Assembly: GCF_002028425.1 (NCBI RefSeq)
Contig: NZ_CP020042.1
Span: 2,170,001-2,234,000 of the forward strand
DNA: 64,000 bases
DNA from: Streptomyces katrae
GTDB taxonomy: Bacteria; Actinomycetota; Actinomycetes; Streptomycetales; Streptomycetaceae
Direction of reading: 5' to 3'
This document shows positions 27,326 to 35,267 of the stretch, in pieces. Positions within the stretch are counted from its first letter, which is position 1, and each line of letters starts with the position of its first letter. The notes beneath the pieces were generated by a model that saw only the letters and a program-made list of their open reading frames with translations, had not been told where the DNA came from and searched no databases. The position numbers and the translations under genes are program-made.

Positions 27326-28768
27326 CTAGTGCCTTCGTTCCTGCTTCTGCTTGCAGTCCACGCACAGCGTGGCGCGCGGGAAGGCCTGCATGCGGGCCTT
27401 GCCGATGGGCTTGCCGCAGTTCTCGCAGAGCCCGTACGTGCCCGCCTCCAGGCGTTCCAGCGCCCGCTCGGTCTGCTCCAGCATCGAGGTGGCGTTCGCC
27501 GCGAGGGCCAGCTCGGACTCCCGGGTGATGTTCTTGGTGCCGGTGTCGGCCTGGTCGTCGCCCGCGCCGTCGCCCGAGTCCCGCATCAGGCCCGAGATGG
27601 CCATCTCGGAGGCCTCCAGCTCCACGCGCAGCCGCATCACCTCCGAGAGCAGCTCCGTACGGGCCTCCGCGACCTCCTCGGCGGTCCAGGGCTCCTCCCC
27701 GGGGCGTACGGCGAGCTCGCCCGGGGTCGCGGCCGCGAGGCCGCCGGCGGTGTCGTCGGCCGTCTTGCGGGCCGTGCCCGCGGTCTTCTTGGCAACCACT
27801 TTCCGAGCTCCCGTCTTCCGCGCGGCCGGGGCCGCCCCCTCGGCCACGGCCGCCCCGGCCGCGCCCTTTCCCGTCCCCCGCCCGGCCACACCGGCCGCCT
27901 TCCCAGCAGGAGCCTTCCCGACCCCAGCCGCCTGGGCCGGGACCTCCCTCACCACCGCCTGCCCGGCCGGCGCCTCTCTGTCCGGGGCCTGGCCGACCGG
28001 CGCCGTCTCGGCCGCCGGCTTGTCGGCCACCGGCTTGTCGGCCACCGGCTTGTCGGCCACCGGCTTGTCGGCTGTCGCCTTGCCGGCCGCGGTCTTCTTC
28101 CCCGCAGCCTTCCCGGCCACCGCCTCCCTGGCCGCAGCCTTCCCGGCCGCGGCCTTCTTGGCCACCGGCTTCTCGGCCGTCGTCTTCCCGGCGGCTGTCT
28201 TCTTCGCCGCCGCCTCCTCGGCCACCGCCTCCTTGGTCACCGTCTTCTTCGCCGCAGCCTTCCCGGCCACCGCCTCCTTGGCCGCGGCCTTCTTGGCCAC
28301 CGGCTTCTCGGCAGCCGCCTTCCCAGCCGCTGTCTTCTTCGCCGCCGCCTTCTCGGCCACCTTCCCGGCCGTCGGCTCCTTGGCCGCCGCCTTCTCGGCC
28401 GGGACCTTCTTGGCGACCGCCTTCCCGGCCGTGGTCTTCTTCGCCGCGGCCTTCTTGGCCACCGGGTTCTCGGCCGTCGCGCCCTCGGCCGCGGTCCTCT
28501 TCGCCGTTGCCTTCCCCGCCGCCGCCTTCCCCGCCGCCGCCTTCTCGGTGGCCGCCTTCTTCGCGGGGGCCTTCTTGGCCGCGGTCTTCTTGGCGGCCGC
28601 CTGCTCCGCCGGAGCCCCGGCAGACAGGGACGCGGTCTTCTTCGCCATCGCCTTGCCGACCGGGACCCCGTCGGGCGCCGCCTTCTTCGCCGGCGCGGCC
28701 CGTTCGGCGGCAGCCGTGGAGCCTGGCACAGCAGCCACCTCCCGTGTCGCCGTCTTCTTCGCCACCAT
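27326..28768 (-). CDS. ddbA: Histone-H1-like tail fused to a DksA/TraR zinc finger (DdbA-type nucleoid protein)
   Basis: A 480-aa protein in two parts. Residues 1-350 are almost only Ala, Lys, Val, Pro, Thr and Glu, with repeats such as AAKKTAAGK and VADKP, like eukaryotic histone H1 tails. Residues about 360-480 are a DksA/TraR domain: a coiled coil (EEVAEARTELLSEVMRLRVEL) and a C4 zinc finger with Cys448, Cys451, Cys469 and Cys472. The Streptomyces protein DdbA at this locus is described as a DNA-binding histone-like/DksA hybrid. It is expected to compact DNA and perhaps touch RNA polymerase. ATG 28768 follows an AAAAGGGG site. Confidence 0.85.
   Translation of the reverse strand: MVAKKTATREVAAVPGSTAAAERAAPAKKAAPDGVPVGKAMAKKTASLSAGAPAEQAAAKKTAAKKAPAKKAATEKAAAGKAAAGKATAKRTAAEGATAENPVAKKAAAKKTTAGKAVAKKVPAEKAAAKEPTAGKVAEKAAAKKTAAGKAAAEKPVAKKAAAKEAVAGKAAAKKTVTKEAVAEEAAAKKTAAGKTTAEKPVAKKAAAGKAAAREAVAGKAAGKKTAAGKATADKPVADKPVADKPVADKPAAETAPVGQAPDREAPAGQAVVREVPAQAAGVGKAPAGKAAGVAGRGTGKGAAGAAVAEGAAPAARKTGARKVVAKKTAGTARKTADDTAGGLAAATPGELAVRPGEEPWTAEEVAEARTELLSEVMRLRVELEASEMAISGLMRDSGDGAGDDQADTGTKNITRESELALAANATSMLEQTERALERLEAGTYGLCENCGKPIGKARMQAFPRATLCVDCKQKQERRH
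28016..28070 (-). repeat. 15-bp tandem repeat inside ddbA (VADKP units)
   Basis: Three perfect copies of CGGCTTGTCGGCCAC (28016-28030, 28031-28045, 28046-28060) and a partial fourth encode consecutive VADKP pentapeptides. The repeat is in frame, so copy number can change without breaking the protein. Confidence 0.9.
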
Positions 28769-29012
28769 GGCCGCGGCCCCTTTTCACCGGATGTGGCCTT
28801 TTTAGCCAAATCGTGCCGGAACGATAAATCGGCTCCGACCCCACGGCAACGGGGCACGCGTCCATCGAGGTCAACCTGCATCCGTTGTGCCCAGCGGGAG
28901 CCCCCGTAATCCGTCCCGCCGACCCCGCGGATCCCCGGCCGCCGCGTCCCGCCGTCCGGGTCACGCCCCGCCCCTCCCTCGACCCGTTGCGCCGCGCCCC
29001 GCCGAAAACCGG
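28769..29012. other. Gene-free stretch between divergent ddbA and ileS
   Basis: No open frame with good codon bias or a ribosome site was seen here. The part next to ddbA (28790-28830) is unusually AT-rich for this DNA and probably holds the ddbA promoter. The rest is plain GC-rich sequence. Confidence 0.5.
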
Positions 29013-29042
29013 TCTGCCGACCCGCGCCCCGGCCCGTACACT
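29013..29042 (+). promoter_or_regulatory. Candidate ileS promoter
   Basis: The -10 TACACT is at 29037-29042, with a weak -35 TCTGCC at 29013-29018 (18-nt spacer). Transcription would begin near 29049, just ahead of the T-box leader. Confidence 0.5.
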
Positions 29043-29048
29043 GGGCGC

Positions 29049-29329
29049 AGCGAAAGGCATGGATGGGGACGAGTAGCGTCGGACGCAGCCAGGAGCGACC
29101 CGGGGACGGTGAGAGCCCGGGGGCGAGCGCGACGTGAAGGATCACCCCGGAGCCGCCGGAAGAAAGCCCGCACGGGATCCCCGTAGGGCCGGTAGAACCG
29201 GCTTCGCACCCCAATGAGGGGGCCGCCGGACCCGTCCGGAGGCCAAGGAGGGTGGTACCGCGGGAGCAGCACGCGCTCTCGTCCCTCCGGACGGAAGTGA
29301 CACACCCGCCGGAGGAAGAGTTCAGCCTC
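29049..29329 (+). promoter_or_regulatory. T-box riboswitch leader of ileS, translational type
   Basis: The canonical T-box sequence AAGGAGGGTGGTACCGCGG is at 29245-29263. Its TGGT can pair with the ACCA end of uncharged tRNA-Ile. A possible specifier ATC (Ile) is at 29141-29143. CCGTCCGGAGG (29232-29242) pairs over 11 bp with CCTCCGGACGG (29284-29294). The same CCTCCGG can instead pair over 7 bp with the ribosome site CCGGAGG (29309-29315). No terminator with a T-run is seen, so control is probably at translation start: uncharged tRNA frees the ribosome site. Confidence 0.9.
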
Positions 29330-32300
29330 ATGACCACACCGCCGCAGTACCGCCCGGTACCCGCCCAGGTCGACCTGCCCGCCCTCGAGCACGCCGTCCT
29401 CGACTTCTGGCGCGAGAGCAAGACCTTCGCCAAGACGCTGGAGCAGTCCGAGGGACGCCCCGAGTGGGTCTTCTACGAGGGCCCGCCCACCGCGAACGGC
29501 ATGCCCGGCGCGCACCACATCGAGGCCCGCGTCTTCAAGGACGTCTTCCCCCGCTTCCGCACGATGCGCGGCTACCACGTGGCCCGCAAGGCCGGCTGGG
29601 ACTGCCACGGCCTGCCGGTCGAGCTCGCCGTCGAGAAGGAGCTCGGCTTCAACGGCAAGCAGGACATCGAGGCGTACGGCATCGCCGAGTTCAACGCCAA
29701 GTGCCGTGAGTCCGTGACCCGCCACACCGACGCGTTCACCGAGCTCACGACCCGTATGGGCTACTGGGTCGACCTGGACGACGCCTACCGGACCATGGAC
29801 CCCGAGTACGTGGAATCCGTGTGGTGGTCGCTGAAGGAGATCTTCAACAAGGGCCTGCTGGTCCAGGACCACCGCGTCGCCCCCTGGTGCCCGCGCTGCG
29901 GCACCGGCCTCTCGGACCACGAGCTGGCGCAGGGCTACGAGACGGTCGTCGACCCCTCCGTCTACGTCCGCTTCCCGCTGACCTCCGGCCCGCTCGCCGG
30001 CGAGGCCGCGCTCCTGGTCTGGACGACCACCCCCTGGACCCTGGTGTCCAACACGGCGGTCGCCGCCCACCCCGACGTCACGTACGTCGTCGCCACGAAC
30101 GGCGAAGAGAAGCTGGTGGTCGCCGAGCCGCTGCTGGAGAAGGCCCTCGGCGAGGGCTGGGAGGCCACCGGTCAGACCTTCACCGGCAAGGAGATGGAGC
30201 GCTGGACCTACCAGCGCCCCTTCGACCTCGTCGAGTTCCCGGCCGAGGCCCACTACGTCGTGAACGCCGAGTACGTCACGACCGAGGACGGCACCGGTCT
30301 GGTCCACCAGTCCCCCGCCTTCGGCGCCGACGACCTCGCGGTCTGCCGCGCGTACGGCCTGCCGGTCGTGAACCCGGTCCGCCCCGACGGCACCTTCGAG
30401 GAGGAGGTCCCGCTCGTCGGCGGCGTCTTCTTCAAGAAGGCCGACGAGAAGCTGACCGCCGACCTCGACGCGCGCGGCCTGCTCTTCAAGCACATCGCCT
30501 ACGAGCACAGCTACCCGCACTGCTGGCGCTGCCACACGGCCCTGCTCTACTACGCGCAGCCGTCCTGGTACGTCCGCACCACCGCCATCAAGGACGCGAT
30601 GCTGCGGGAGAACGAGAAGACGAACTGGTTCCCCGAGTCGGTCAAGCAGGGCCGCTTCGGCGACTGGCTGAACAACAACATCGACTGGGCGCTCTCCCGC
30701 AACCGCTACTGGGGCACCCCGCTGCCGATCTGGCGCTGCGAGGAGAACCACCTCACCTGCGTCGGCTCGCGCGCGGAGCTGAGCGAGCTGTCCGGGCAGG
30801 ACCACTCCGCCCTGGACCCGCACCGCCCGTACATCGACGACGTGACCTTCACGTGCACCGCCGAGGGCTGCTCCCTGACCGCCGTCCGCGTGCCGGAGGT
30901 CATCGACGCCTGGTACGACTCGGGCTCGATGCCGTTCGCGCAGTGGGGCTACCCGTACAAGAACAAGGAGATCTTCGAGAAGCGCTACCCGGCGCAGTTC
31001 ATCTCGGAGGCGATCGACCAGACCCGCGGGTGGTTCTACACCCTGATGGCGGTCGGCACGCTGGTCTTCGACAAGTCCGCGTACGAGAACGTGGTCTGCC
31101 TGGGCCACATCCTCGCCGAGGACGGCCGCAAGATGTCCAAGCACCTGGGCAACATCCTCCAGCCGATCCCGCTCATGGACCAGCACGGCGCGGACGCGGT
31201 GCGCTGGTTCATGGCGGCCGGCGGCTCCCCGTGGGCGGCGCGCCGCGTGGGCCACGGCACCATCCAGGAGGTCGTCCGCAAGACGCTCCTCACGTACTGG
31301 AACACCGTCGCCTTCCAGGCCCTGTACGCCCGCACGTCCGAGTGGGCCCCCTCGGCGGCCGACCCGGCGCCGGCGGACCGCACGGTGCTGGACCGCTGGC
31401 TGCTGTCCGAGCTCAACTCGCTCGTCGCCGAGGTCACCGAGGCGATGGAGGCGTACGACACCCAGCGCGCCGGCAAGCTGCTGTCCGCGTTCGTGGACGA
31501 CCTGTCCAACTGGTACGTGCGCCGCTCGCGCCGCCGGTTCTGGCAGGGCGACAAGGCGGCCCTGCGCACGCTGCACGAGGTCGTCGAGACGGTCACCCGC
31601 CTGATGGCCCCGCTGACCCCCTTCATCACGGAGCGGGTCTGGCAGGACATGGTCGTCCCCGTCTCGCCGGACGCTCCGGAGTCGGTGCACCTGTCCACCT
31701 GGCCGACGGCGGACACGGCGGCGATCGACCCGGCGCTGTCGCAGCAGATGCTGCTGGTCCGCCGCCTGGTGGAGCTGGGCCGTGCGACGCGCGCCGAGTC
31801 GGGTGTCAAGACCCGCCAGCCGCTGTCGCGCGCGCTGGTGGGCGCGGCCGGCTTCGACGCGCTGTCGCCGGAGCTCCAGGCGCAGATCACGGAGGAGCTG
31901 AACGTCTCCTCCCTGGCCTCCCTCTCCGAGGTGGGCGGCTCGCTGGTGGACACGACGGCGAAGGCGAACTTCCGGGCGCTGGGCAAGCGGTTCGGCAAGG
32001 GCGTGCAGGACGTGGCGAAGGCGGTGGCCGCGGCCGACGCCGCCGCCCTGTCCCTCTCCCTGCGCTCCGGCTCGGCGGTCGTGACTGTGAACGGTGAGGA
32101 GGTGACCCTCACCCCGGAGGAGGTCATCATCACCGAAACCCCGCGCGAGGGCTGGTCGGTGGCCTCGGACTCCGGTGCGACGGTCGCGCTCGACCTGGAG
32201 ATCACCCCGGAGCTGCGGCTGGCGGGCCTGGCCCGTGACGCGATCCGCCTGATCCAGGAGGCCCGCAAGAACTCCGGCCTGGACGTCGCGGACCGCATCG

Positions 32301-32476
32301 CCCTGCGCTGGTCGTCCACGTCGCCGGAGGTCGTCACGGCCCTCACGGACCACGCGGCCCTGATCGCGGACGAGGTCCTGGCGACGGACTTCGCCTCCGG
32401 CGAGGCCGACGCGTCGTACGGCTCCGCCTTCGAGGACGAGTCCCTCGCCCTGACGTTCCGCCTCCGCAAGGCGTAG
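29330..32476 (+). CDS. ileS: Isoleucyl-tRNA synthetase, type 2 (IleRS2), with GxHH in place of HIGH
   Basis: A 1048-aa class I synthetase charging tRNA-Ile. It is of the longer, eukaryote-like IleRS2 type. The usual HxGH motif reads GAHH (Gly60-Ala61-His62-His63, in PTANGMPGAHHIEAR). The second motif KMSKH is at 601-605. CP1 editing-domain features include LVWTTTPWTLVSNTAVAAHPD, and the anticodon-binding domain follows LLTYWNTVAF. Exchange of the first and third HIGH positions is known from mupirocin hyper-resistant IleRS2 enzymes. ATG 29330 was chosen because GGAGG (29311-29315) and the T-box switch precede it. Confidence 0.97.
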   Translation: MTTPPQYRPVPAQVDLPALEHAVLDFWRESKTFAKTLEQSEGRPEWVFYEGPPTANGMPGAHHIEARVFKDVFPRFRTMRGYHVARKAGWDCHGLPVELAVEKELGFNGKQDIEAYGIAEFNAKCRESVTRHTDAFTELTTRMGYWVDLDDAYRTMDPEYVESVWWSLKEIFNKGLLVQDHRVAPWCPRCGTGLSDHELAQGYETVVDPSVYVRFPLTSGPLAGEAALLVWTTTPWTLVSNTAVAAHPDVTYVVATNGEEKLVVAEPLLEKALGEGWEATGQTFTGKEMERWTYQRPFDLVEFPAEAHYVVNAEYVTTEDGTGLVHQSPAFGADDLAVCRAYGLPVVNPVRPDGTFEEEVPLVGGVFFKKADEKLTADLDARGLLFKHIAYEHSYPHCWRCHTALLYYAQPSWYVRTTAIKDAMLRENEKTNWFPESVKQGRFGDWLNNNIDWALSRNRYWGTPLPIWRCEENHLTCVGSRAELSELSGQDHSALDPHRPYIDDVTFTCTAEGCSLTAVRVPEVIDAWYDSGSMPFAQWGYPYKNKEIFEKRYPAQFISEAIDQTRGWFYTLMAVGTLVFDKSAYENVVCLGHILAEDGRKMSKHLGNILQPIPLMDQHGADAVRWFMAAGGSPWAARRVGHGTIQEVVRKTLLTYWNTVAFQALYARTSEWAPSAADPAPADRTVLDRWLLSELNSLVAEVTEAMEAYDTQRAGKLLSAFVDDLSNWYVRRSRRRFWQGDKAALRTLHEVVETVTRLMAPLTPFITERVWQDMVVPVSPDAPESVHLSTWPTADTAAIDPALSQQMLLVRRLVELGRATRAESGVKTRQPLSRALVGAAGFDALSPELQAQITEELNVSSLASLSEVGGSLVDTTAKANFRALGKRFGKGVQDVAKAVAAADAAALSLSLRSGSAVVTVNGEEVTLTPEEVIITETPREGWSVASDSGATVALDLEITPELRLAGLARDAIRLIQEARKNSGLDVADRIALRWSSTSPEVVTALTDHAALIADEVLATDFASGEADASYGSAFEDESLALTFRLRKA

Positions 32477-32490
32477 CCCTCGGCCCACCG

Positions 32491-32526
32491 AAGCGGCGCC
32501 CTCCCCGTGCGGGGGGGGCGCCGCTT
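32491..32526 (+). terminator. ileS terminator hairpin
   Basis: Arms 32491-32506 and 32511-32526 pair over 16 bp with one wobble around a GTGC loop, 15 nt past the stop, followed by TTCGTGCTTT. Confidence 0.85.
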
Positions 32527-32527
32527 T

Positions 32528-32745
32528 CGTGCTTTCTCCCCGCCCCGCCCTTCCTCCGTTCCCGCCTCAATCGCCGGTGCGGCTGGAAAGAACCCGGGGC
32601 GCCGCCCCGGGCCCTGTACGTGCGCTCAAACGCCGCGCGGGCTGGATTGCCCGCAGGGCAAATCCAGCCCCGCCGGCGTTTGAGGCGCGGGGTCTGGGGC
32701 GGAGCCCCAGGGAACGGGCGAAGGGCGGGTGGGGGACCTCACCCC
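32528..32745. repeat. MITE-like intergenic repeat with inverted ends (family copy 2)
   Basis: The outer ends are imperfect inverted repeats: a CTCCCCGCCCCGCCCTTC-type left end and a GGGAACGGGCGAAGGGCGGG-type right end. Inside is a long near-perfect hairpin: left arm starting CTCAAACGCC near 32626 and right arm ending GGCGTTTGAG near 32683, with a GCAG loop. It lies between the convergent ileS and divIVA and contains no gene. It shares modules with 8261-8337 and 49205-49555. Confidence 0.75.
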
Positions 32746-32777
32746 GCGCAGCGGACCTCCGGCCCCGGGGACGGGAA

Positions 32778-32823
32778 ACGGGCCGGGCCCGGGTCCCCCT
32801 CAGGGGAACCGGGCCCGGCCCGT
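32778..32823 (-). terminator. divIVA terminator hairpin
   Basis: Arms 32778-32798 and 32803-32823 pair over 21 bp with a single mismatch and a 4-nt loop, 20 nt past the divIVA stop on the minus strand. Confidence 0.85.
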
Positions 32824-32843
32824 AGAGACTGCCGACGGCTACG

Positions 32844-34061
32844 TCAGTTGTCGTCCTCGTCGATCAGGAAGCCCCGCATCGGCGACGGCGCCTGCTGCAT
32901 CGGCTGCGGAGCGGCCGGCCGCACCGGAGCCATCGGCTGCGTCATCGCCGGGGACATCTGCTGCTGCCCGCCGTAGGACGGAGCACCGCTCATCGGGGAG
33001 GGGCCGCCCATCGGCGAGGGGCCGCCCATCGGGGACGGTCCGCCCATGCCCATCGCGCCGGCCGGAGCCATCGACGGGGACGGCGACGGCGGCAGGGCCG
33101 GGCCGGCCGGGGTGCGCGGCGGGGCCAGGGAGTCGTCGGCCTGGGTCTCCAGCTGGCGCAGCTGCGACTCCAGGTAGGACTTCAGACGCGTACGGTACTC
33201 GCGCTCGAAGCCCCGCAGGTCCTCGACCTTGCGCTCCAGCGTGGCGCGGGCGGACTCCAGGGAGCCCATCGCGACGCGGTGCTTCTCCTGCGCGTCCCGC
33301 TCCAGCGCGTCGGCCTTGGCGCGGGCGTCCCGCTCCAGGCCCTCGGCGCGCGAACGGGCCTCGCCGACGATCTTGTTGGCCTCGGAGCGGGCCTCCGCGA
33401 TCGCCTGGTCGGCGGTCTGCTGGGCGAGCGACAGGACGCGGGCGGCGCTGTCGCCACCGGGGCCCTGCTGCGGGAGCTGCGGCTGCTGCATGGGCTGCAT
33501 CTGCTGGCCCATCGGCTGCATCTGCTGACCCATGGGCTGCATCTGCTGCCCCATGGGCTGGCCGAGCTGGTTCTGGCCGCCCATGGACTGCTGCTGCATC
33601 TGCTGCTGCATCTGCTGCTGGCCCATCTGCTGCTGCGGCGCCATGGGGTGCTGGCCACCCATGGACTGCTGCTGCATGGGGCCGCCCATCGGGCCCGGAC
33701 CCTGCGGTCCGTGTCCGCCGGGGCCCGGGGGCAGCTGGGGCTGGCCGCCCGGCAGCTGCGGCGGGCCCATCTGCGGCTGCTGCTGCTGCGGCGGGCCGGA
33801 TATGGCCGCCGGCACGGGGGCGCCCGGGCCTCGCTGGTCCTGGGGTTCCGGCTTGCGCATGTTGGCCTGCTGCTGGCTCTGCGCGGCGGCACGCGTGGCG
33901 GCGGCCAGCTTCGCGCGCAGGTCCTCGTTCTCGCGCAGCAGGCGCGTCAGCTCGGCTTCGACCTCGTCGAGGAAGGCATCGACCTCGTCCTCGTCATAGC
34001 CTTCTCGCAGGCGGACGGTCGTGAACTGCTTGTTCCGCACGTCCTCGGGAGTCAGCGGCAT
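32844..34061 (-). CDS. divIVA: Polar growth determinant DivIVA
   Basis: A 405-aa coiled-coil protein that marks negatively curved membrane at hyphal tips and directs polar wall growth. The conserved membrane-binding N-domain MPLTPEDVRNKQFTTVRLREGYDEDEVDAFLDEV is followed by a first coiled coil (to about 60). A long Gln/Met/Pro/Gly-rich linker with MGQQMQP and MQQQ repeats comes next (about 65-200). A second coiled coil spans about 205-310 (ARSEANKIVGEARSRAEGLERDARAKADALE). A disordered tail with GGPSPM repeats ends in FLIDEDDN. It is the last gene downstream of ftsZ in this group. Confidence 0.97.
   Translation of the reverse strand: MPLTPEDVRNKQFTTVRLREGYDEDEVDAFLDEVEAELTRLLRENEDLRAKLAAATRAAAQSQQQANMRKPEPQDQRGPGAPVPAAISGPPQQQQPQMGPPQLPGGQPQLPPGPGGHGPQGPGPMGGPMQQQSMGGQHPMAPQQQMGQQQMQQQMQQQSMGGQNQLGQPMGQQMQPMGQQMQPMGQQMQPMQQPQLPQQGPGGDSAARVLSLAQQTADQAIAEARSEANKIVGEARSRAEGLERDARAKADALERDAQEKHRVAMGSLESARATLERKVEDLRGFEREYRTRLKSYLESQLRQLETQADDSLAPPRTPAGPALPPSPSPSMAPAGAMGMGGPSPMGGPSPMGGPSPMSGAPSYGGQQQMSPAMTQPMAPVRPAAPQPMQQAPSPMRGFLIDEDDN
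33493..33555 (-). repeat. 21-bp repeats in the divIVA linker
   Basis: Three near-identical 21-bp units (33493, 33514 and 33535) encode MGQQMQP heptapeptides. An 18-bp GGPSPM repeat lies at about 33003-33050. Both are in frame and likely vary in number between strains. Confidence 0.85.
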
Positions 34062-34143
34062 GTCTTCTTCACCTCTACGTAGTCGTCGGCAGTCGGCAGG
34101 ACCGTATCGGGACTGTCCCCGCAGGCGCGGGGGAGCTCATCGT

Positions 34144-34440
34144 TCACACGCTTCTCGCAGCGGTGCTCACGAAGCTGATGAGGATGTAAACGATGATCAT
34201 CAGAACGAAGAAGGACAGGTCGAGCGCCACGCCCCCGAGACGCAACGGCGGGATGAACCGCCGAAGGAGTTTGAGCGGTGGATCGGTGACAGTGTAGGTG
34301 GCCTCCAGAACGACCACCATCGCCTTGCCGGGTGTCCATGAACGTGCGAACTGGAACACATAGTCCATGACCAGTCGGAAGATCAGCACGATGAGGAAGC
34401 ACATCAGCGCGATGTAGACCACCTGCAGTGCGATGCCCAT
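34144..34440 (-). CDS. YggT-family membrane protein
   Basis: A 98-aa protein with two hydrophobic helices (about 4-26 VYIALMCFLIVLIFRLVMDYVF and 74-93) separated by a conserved amphipathic segment VTDPPLKLLRRFIPPLRLGGVALDLS, the YggT signature. It lies in the division cluster between sepF and divIVA, as in many Gram-positives, and may help osmotic tolerance or membrane organisation at division sites. The 60-nt gap to sepF and 82 nt to divIVA suggest co-transcription. Confidence 0.92.
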   Translation of the reverse strand: MGIALQVVYIALMCFLIVLIFRLVMDYVFQFARSWTPGKAMVVVLEATYTVTDPPLKLLRRFIPPLRLGGVALDLSFFVLMIIVYILISFVSTAARSV

Positions 34441-34500
34441 CCCGCGCTTCCCTCTCCCCTGCTCCCGCTCTGTTCCCGGTCCCGTATCTGACGGATCGGT

Positions 34501-35118
34501 CTAGCTTTGGTTGAAGAACCCGCCCTCCGCGATGCGGGCCTTGTCCTCCGCCGTGACATCGACGTTAGCAGGCGACAGCAGGAACACCTTCTGTGTCACG
34601 CGTTCAATGCTGCCGTGCAGACCGAAGACGAGACCGGCCGCGAAGTCGACCAGACGCTTCGCATCGGTGTCGTCCATCTCCGTGAGATTCATGATCACCG
34701 GAGTGCCCTCACGGAAGTGTTCCCCGATGGTACGGGCCTCGTTGTAGGTCCGGGGGTGCAGCGTCGTGATGCGGTACGGCTCCCGCTCGGAGACGACCTT
34801 GGGCATGATCACGGGGGCGTTCTTCTCCAGGTTGGTGCGGTCAGGTGTGATGGATGCCACGGGGGCAATTCGCGCGGGACGTCCGTTTTCTGACGGAATT
34901 GGGAGGGGTTCGCGCGGCGCCGGCGGCTGCACCGCTCGTACCGGTTCGTCCGTTACGGGCGATTGGTGCACGGGCTGCTGCCGCCGCTCCCGCTCCCGGG
35001 GGCGCTCGGGCTCCGGCTCCGGCTCGAATTCGTCATCGGGGTCGTACCCCGGGTTGTCGTACCGGTCGTCCTCCACGAGGCCGAGGTAGACCGCCATCTT
35101 GCGCATCGCGCCGGCCAT
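34501..35118 (-). CDS. sepF: Cell division protein SepF
   Basis: A 205-aa SepF. The N-terminal amphipathic membrane-binding helix [17 protein letters not shown] is followed by an acidic/basic linker ([14 protein letters not shown]) and the C-terminal DUF552 fold ([53 protein letters not shown], given here from about residue 120 in parts). SepF tethers and bundles FtsZ at the membrane. ATG 35118 has GGAGG nine nucleotides upstream, so the MAGAMRKM start is preferred over internal ATGs. A 149-nt gap upstream contains a GTCACCAA direct repeat. Confidence 0.95.
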   Translation of the reverse strand: MAGAMRKMAVYLGLVEDDRYDNPGYDPDDEFEPEPEPERPRERERRQQPVHQSPVTDEPVRAVQPPAPREPLPIPSENGRPARIAPVASITPDRTNLEKNAPVIMPKVVSEREPYRITTLHPRTYNEARTIGEHFREGTPVIMNLTEMDDTDAKRLVDFAAGLVFGLHGSIERVTQKVFLLSPANVDVTAEDKARIAEGGFFNQS

Positions 35119-35169
35119 TCTCCGAGTCCTCCGCTCTGTGGTGGATCGCCCTGTCGCAGGTGTCGCCGT

Positions 35170-35186
35170 GTCACCAAAGTCACCAA
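35170..35186 (-). promoter_or_regulatory. Direct repeat upstream of sepF
   Basis: GTCACCAA occurs at 35170-35177 and 35179-35186 (9-nt period), about 52 nt before the sepF start. A TATGGT -10 candidate on the minus strand lies at 35230-35235. A regulator site is possible but not identified. Confidence 0.3.
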
Positions 35187-35267
35187 CTGCCCGCGATCCA
35201 CGTGGTCTGTCCGCTCATCTGCGGAAATGACCATATTTTCTGCTGTGGTCCGACTTTCTTGGCGACG

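Noticed and set aside
28016..28070. Regular 15-bp repeats as a possible CRISPR-like array
   Set aside because: The units are directly adjacent without spacers and translate in frame as VADKP in ddbA.
28961..32488. A 1175-codon open frame opposite ileS
   Set aside because: It mirrors the confirmed ileS codons, includes the T-box region and has no domain or ribosome site.
33493..33555. Regular 21-bp repeats as a possible array or origin iterons
   Set aside because: They are in frame in divIVA and encode the Gln/Met-rich linker.
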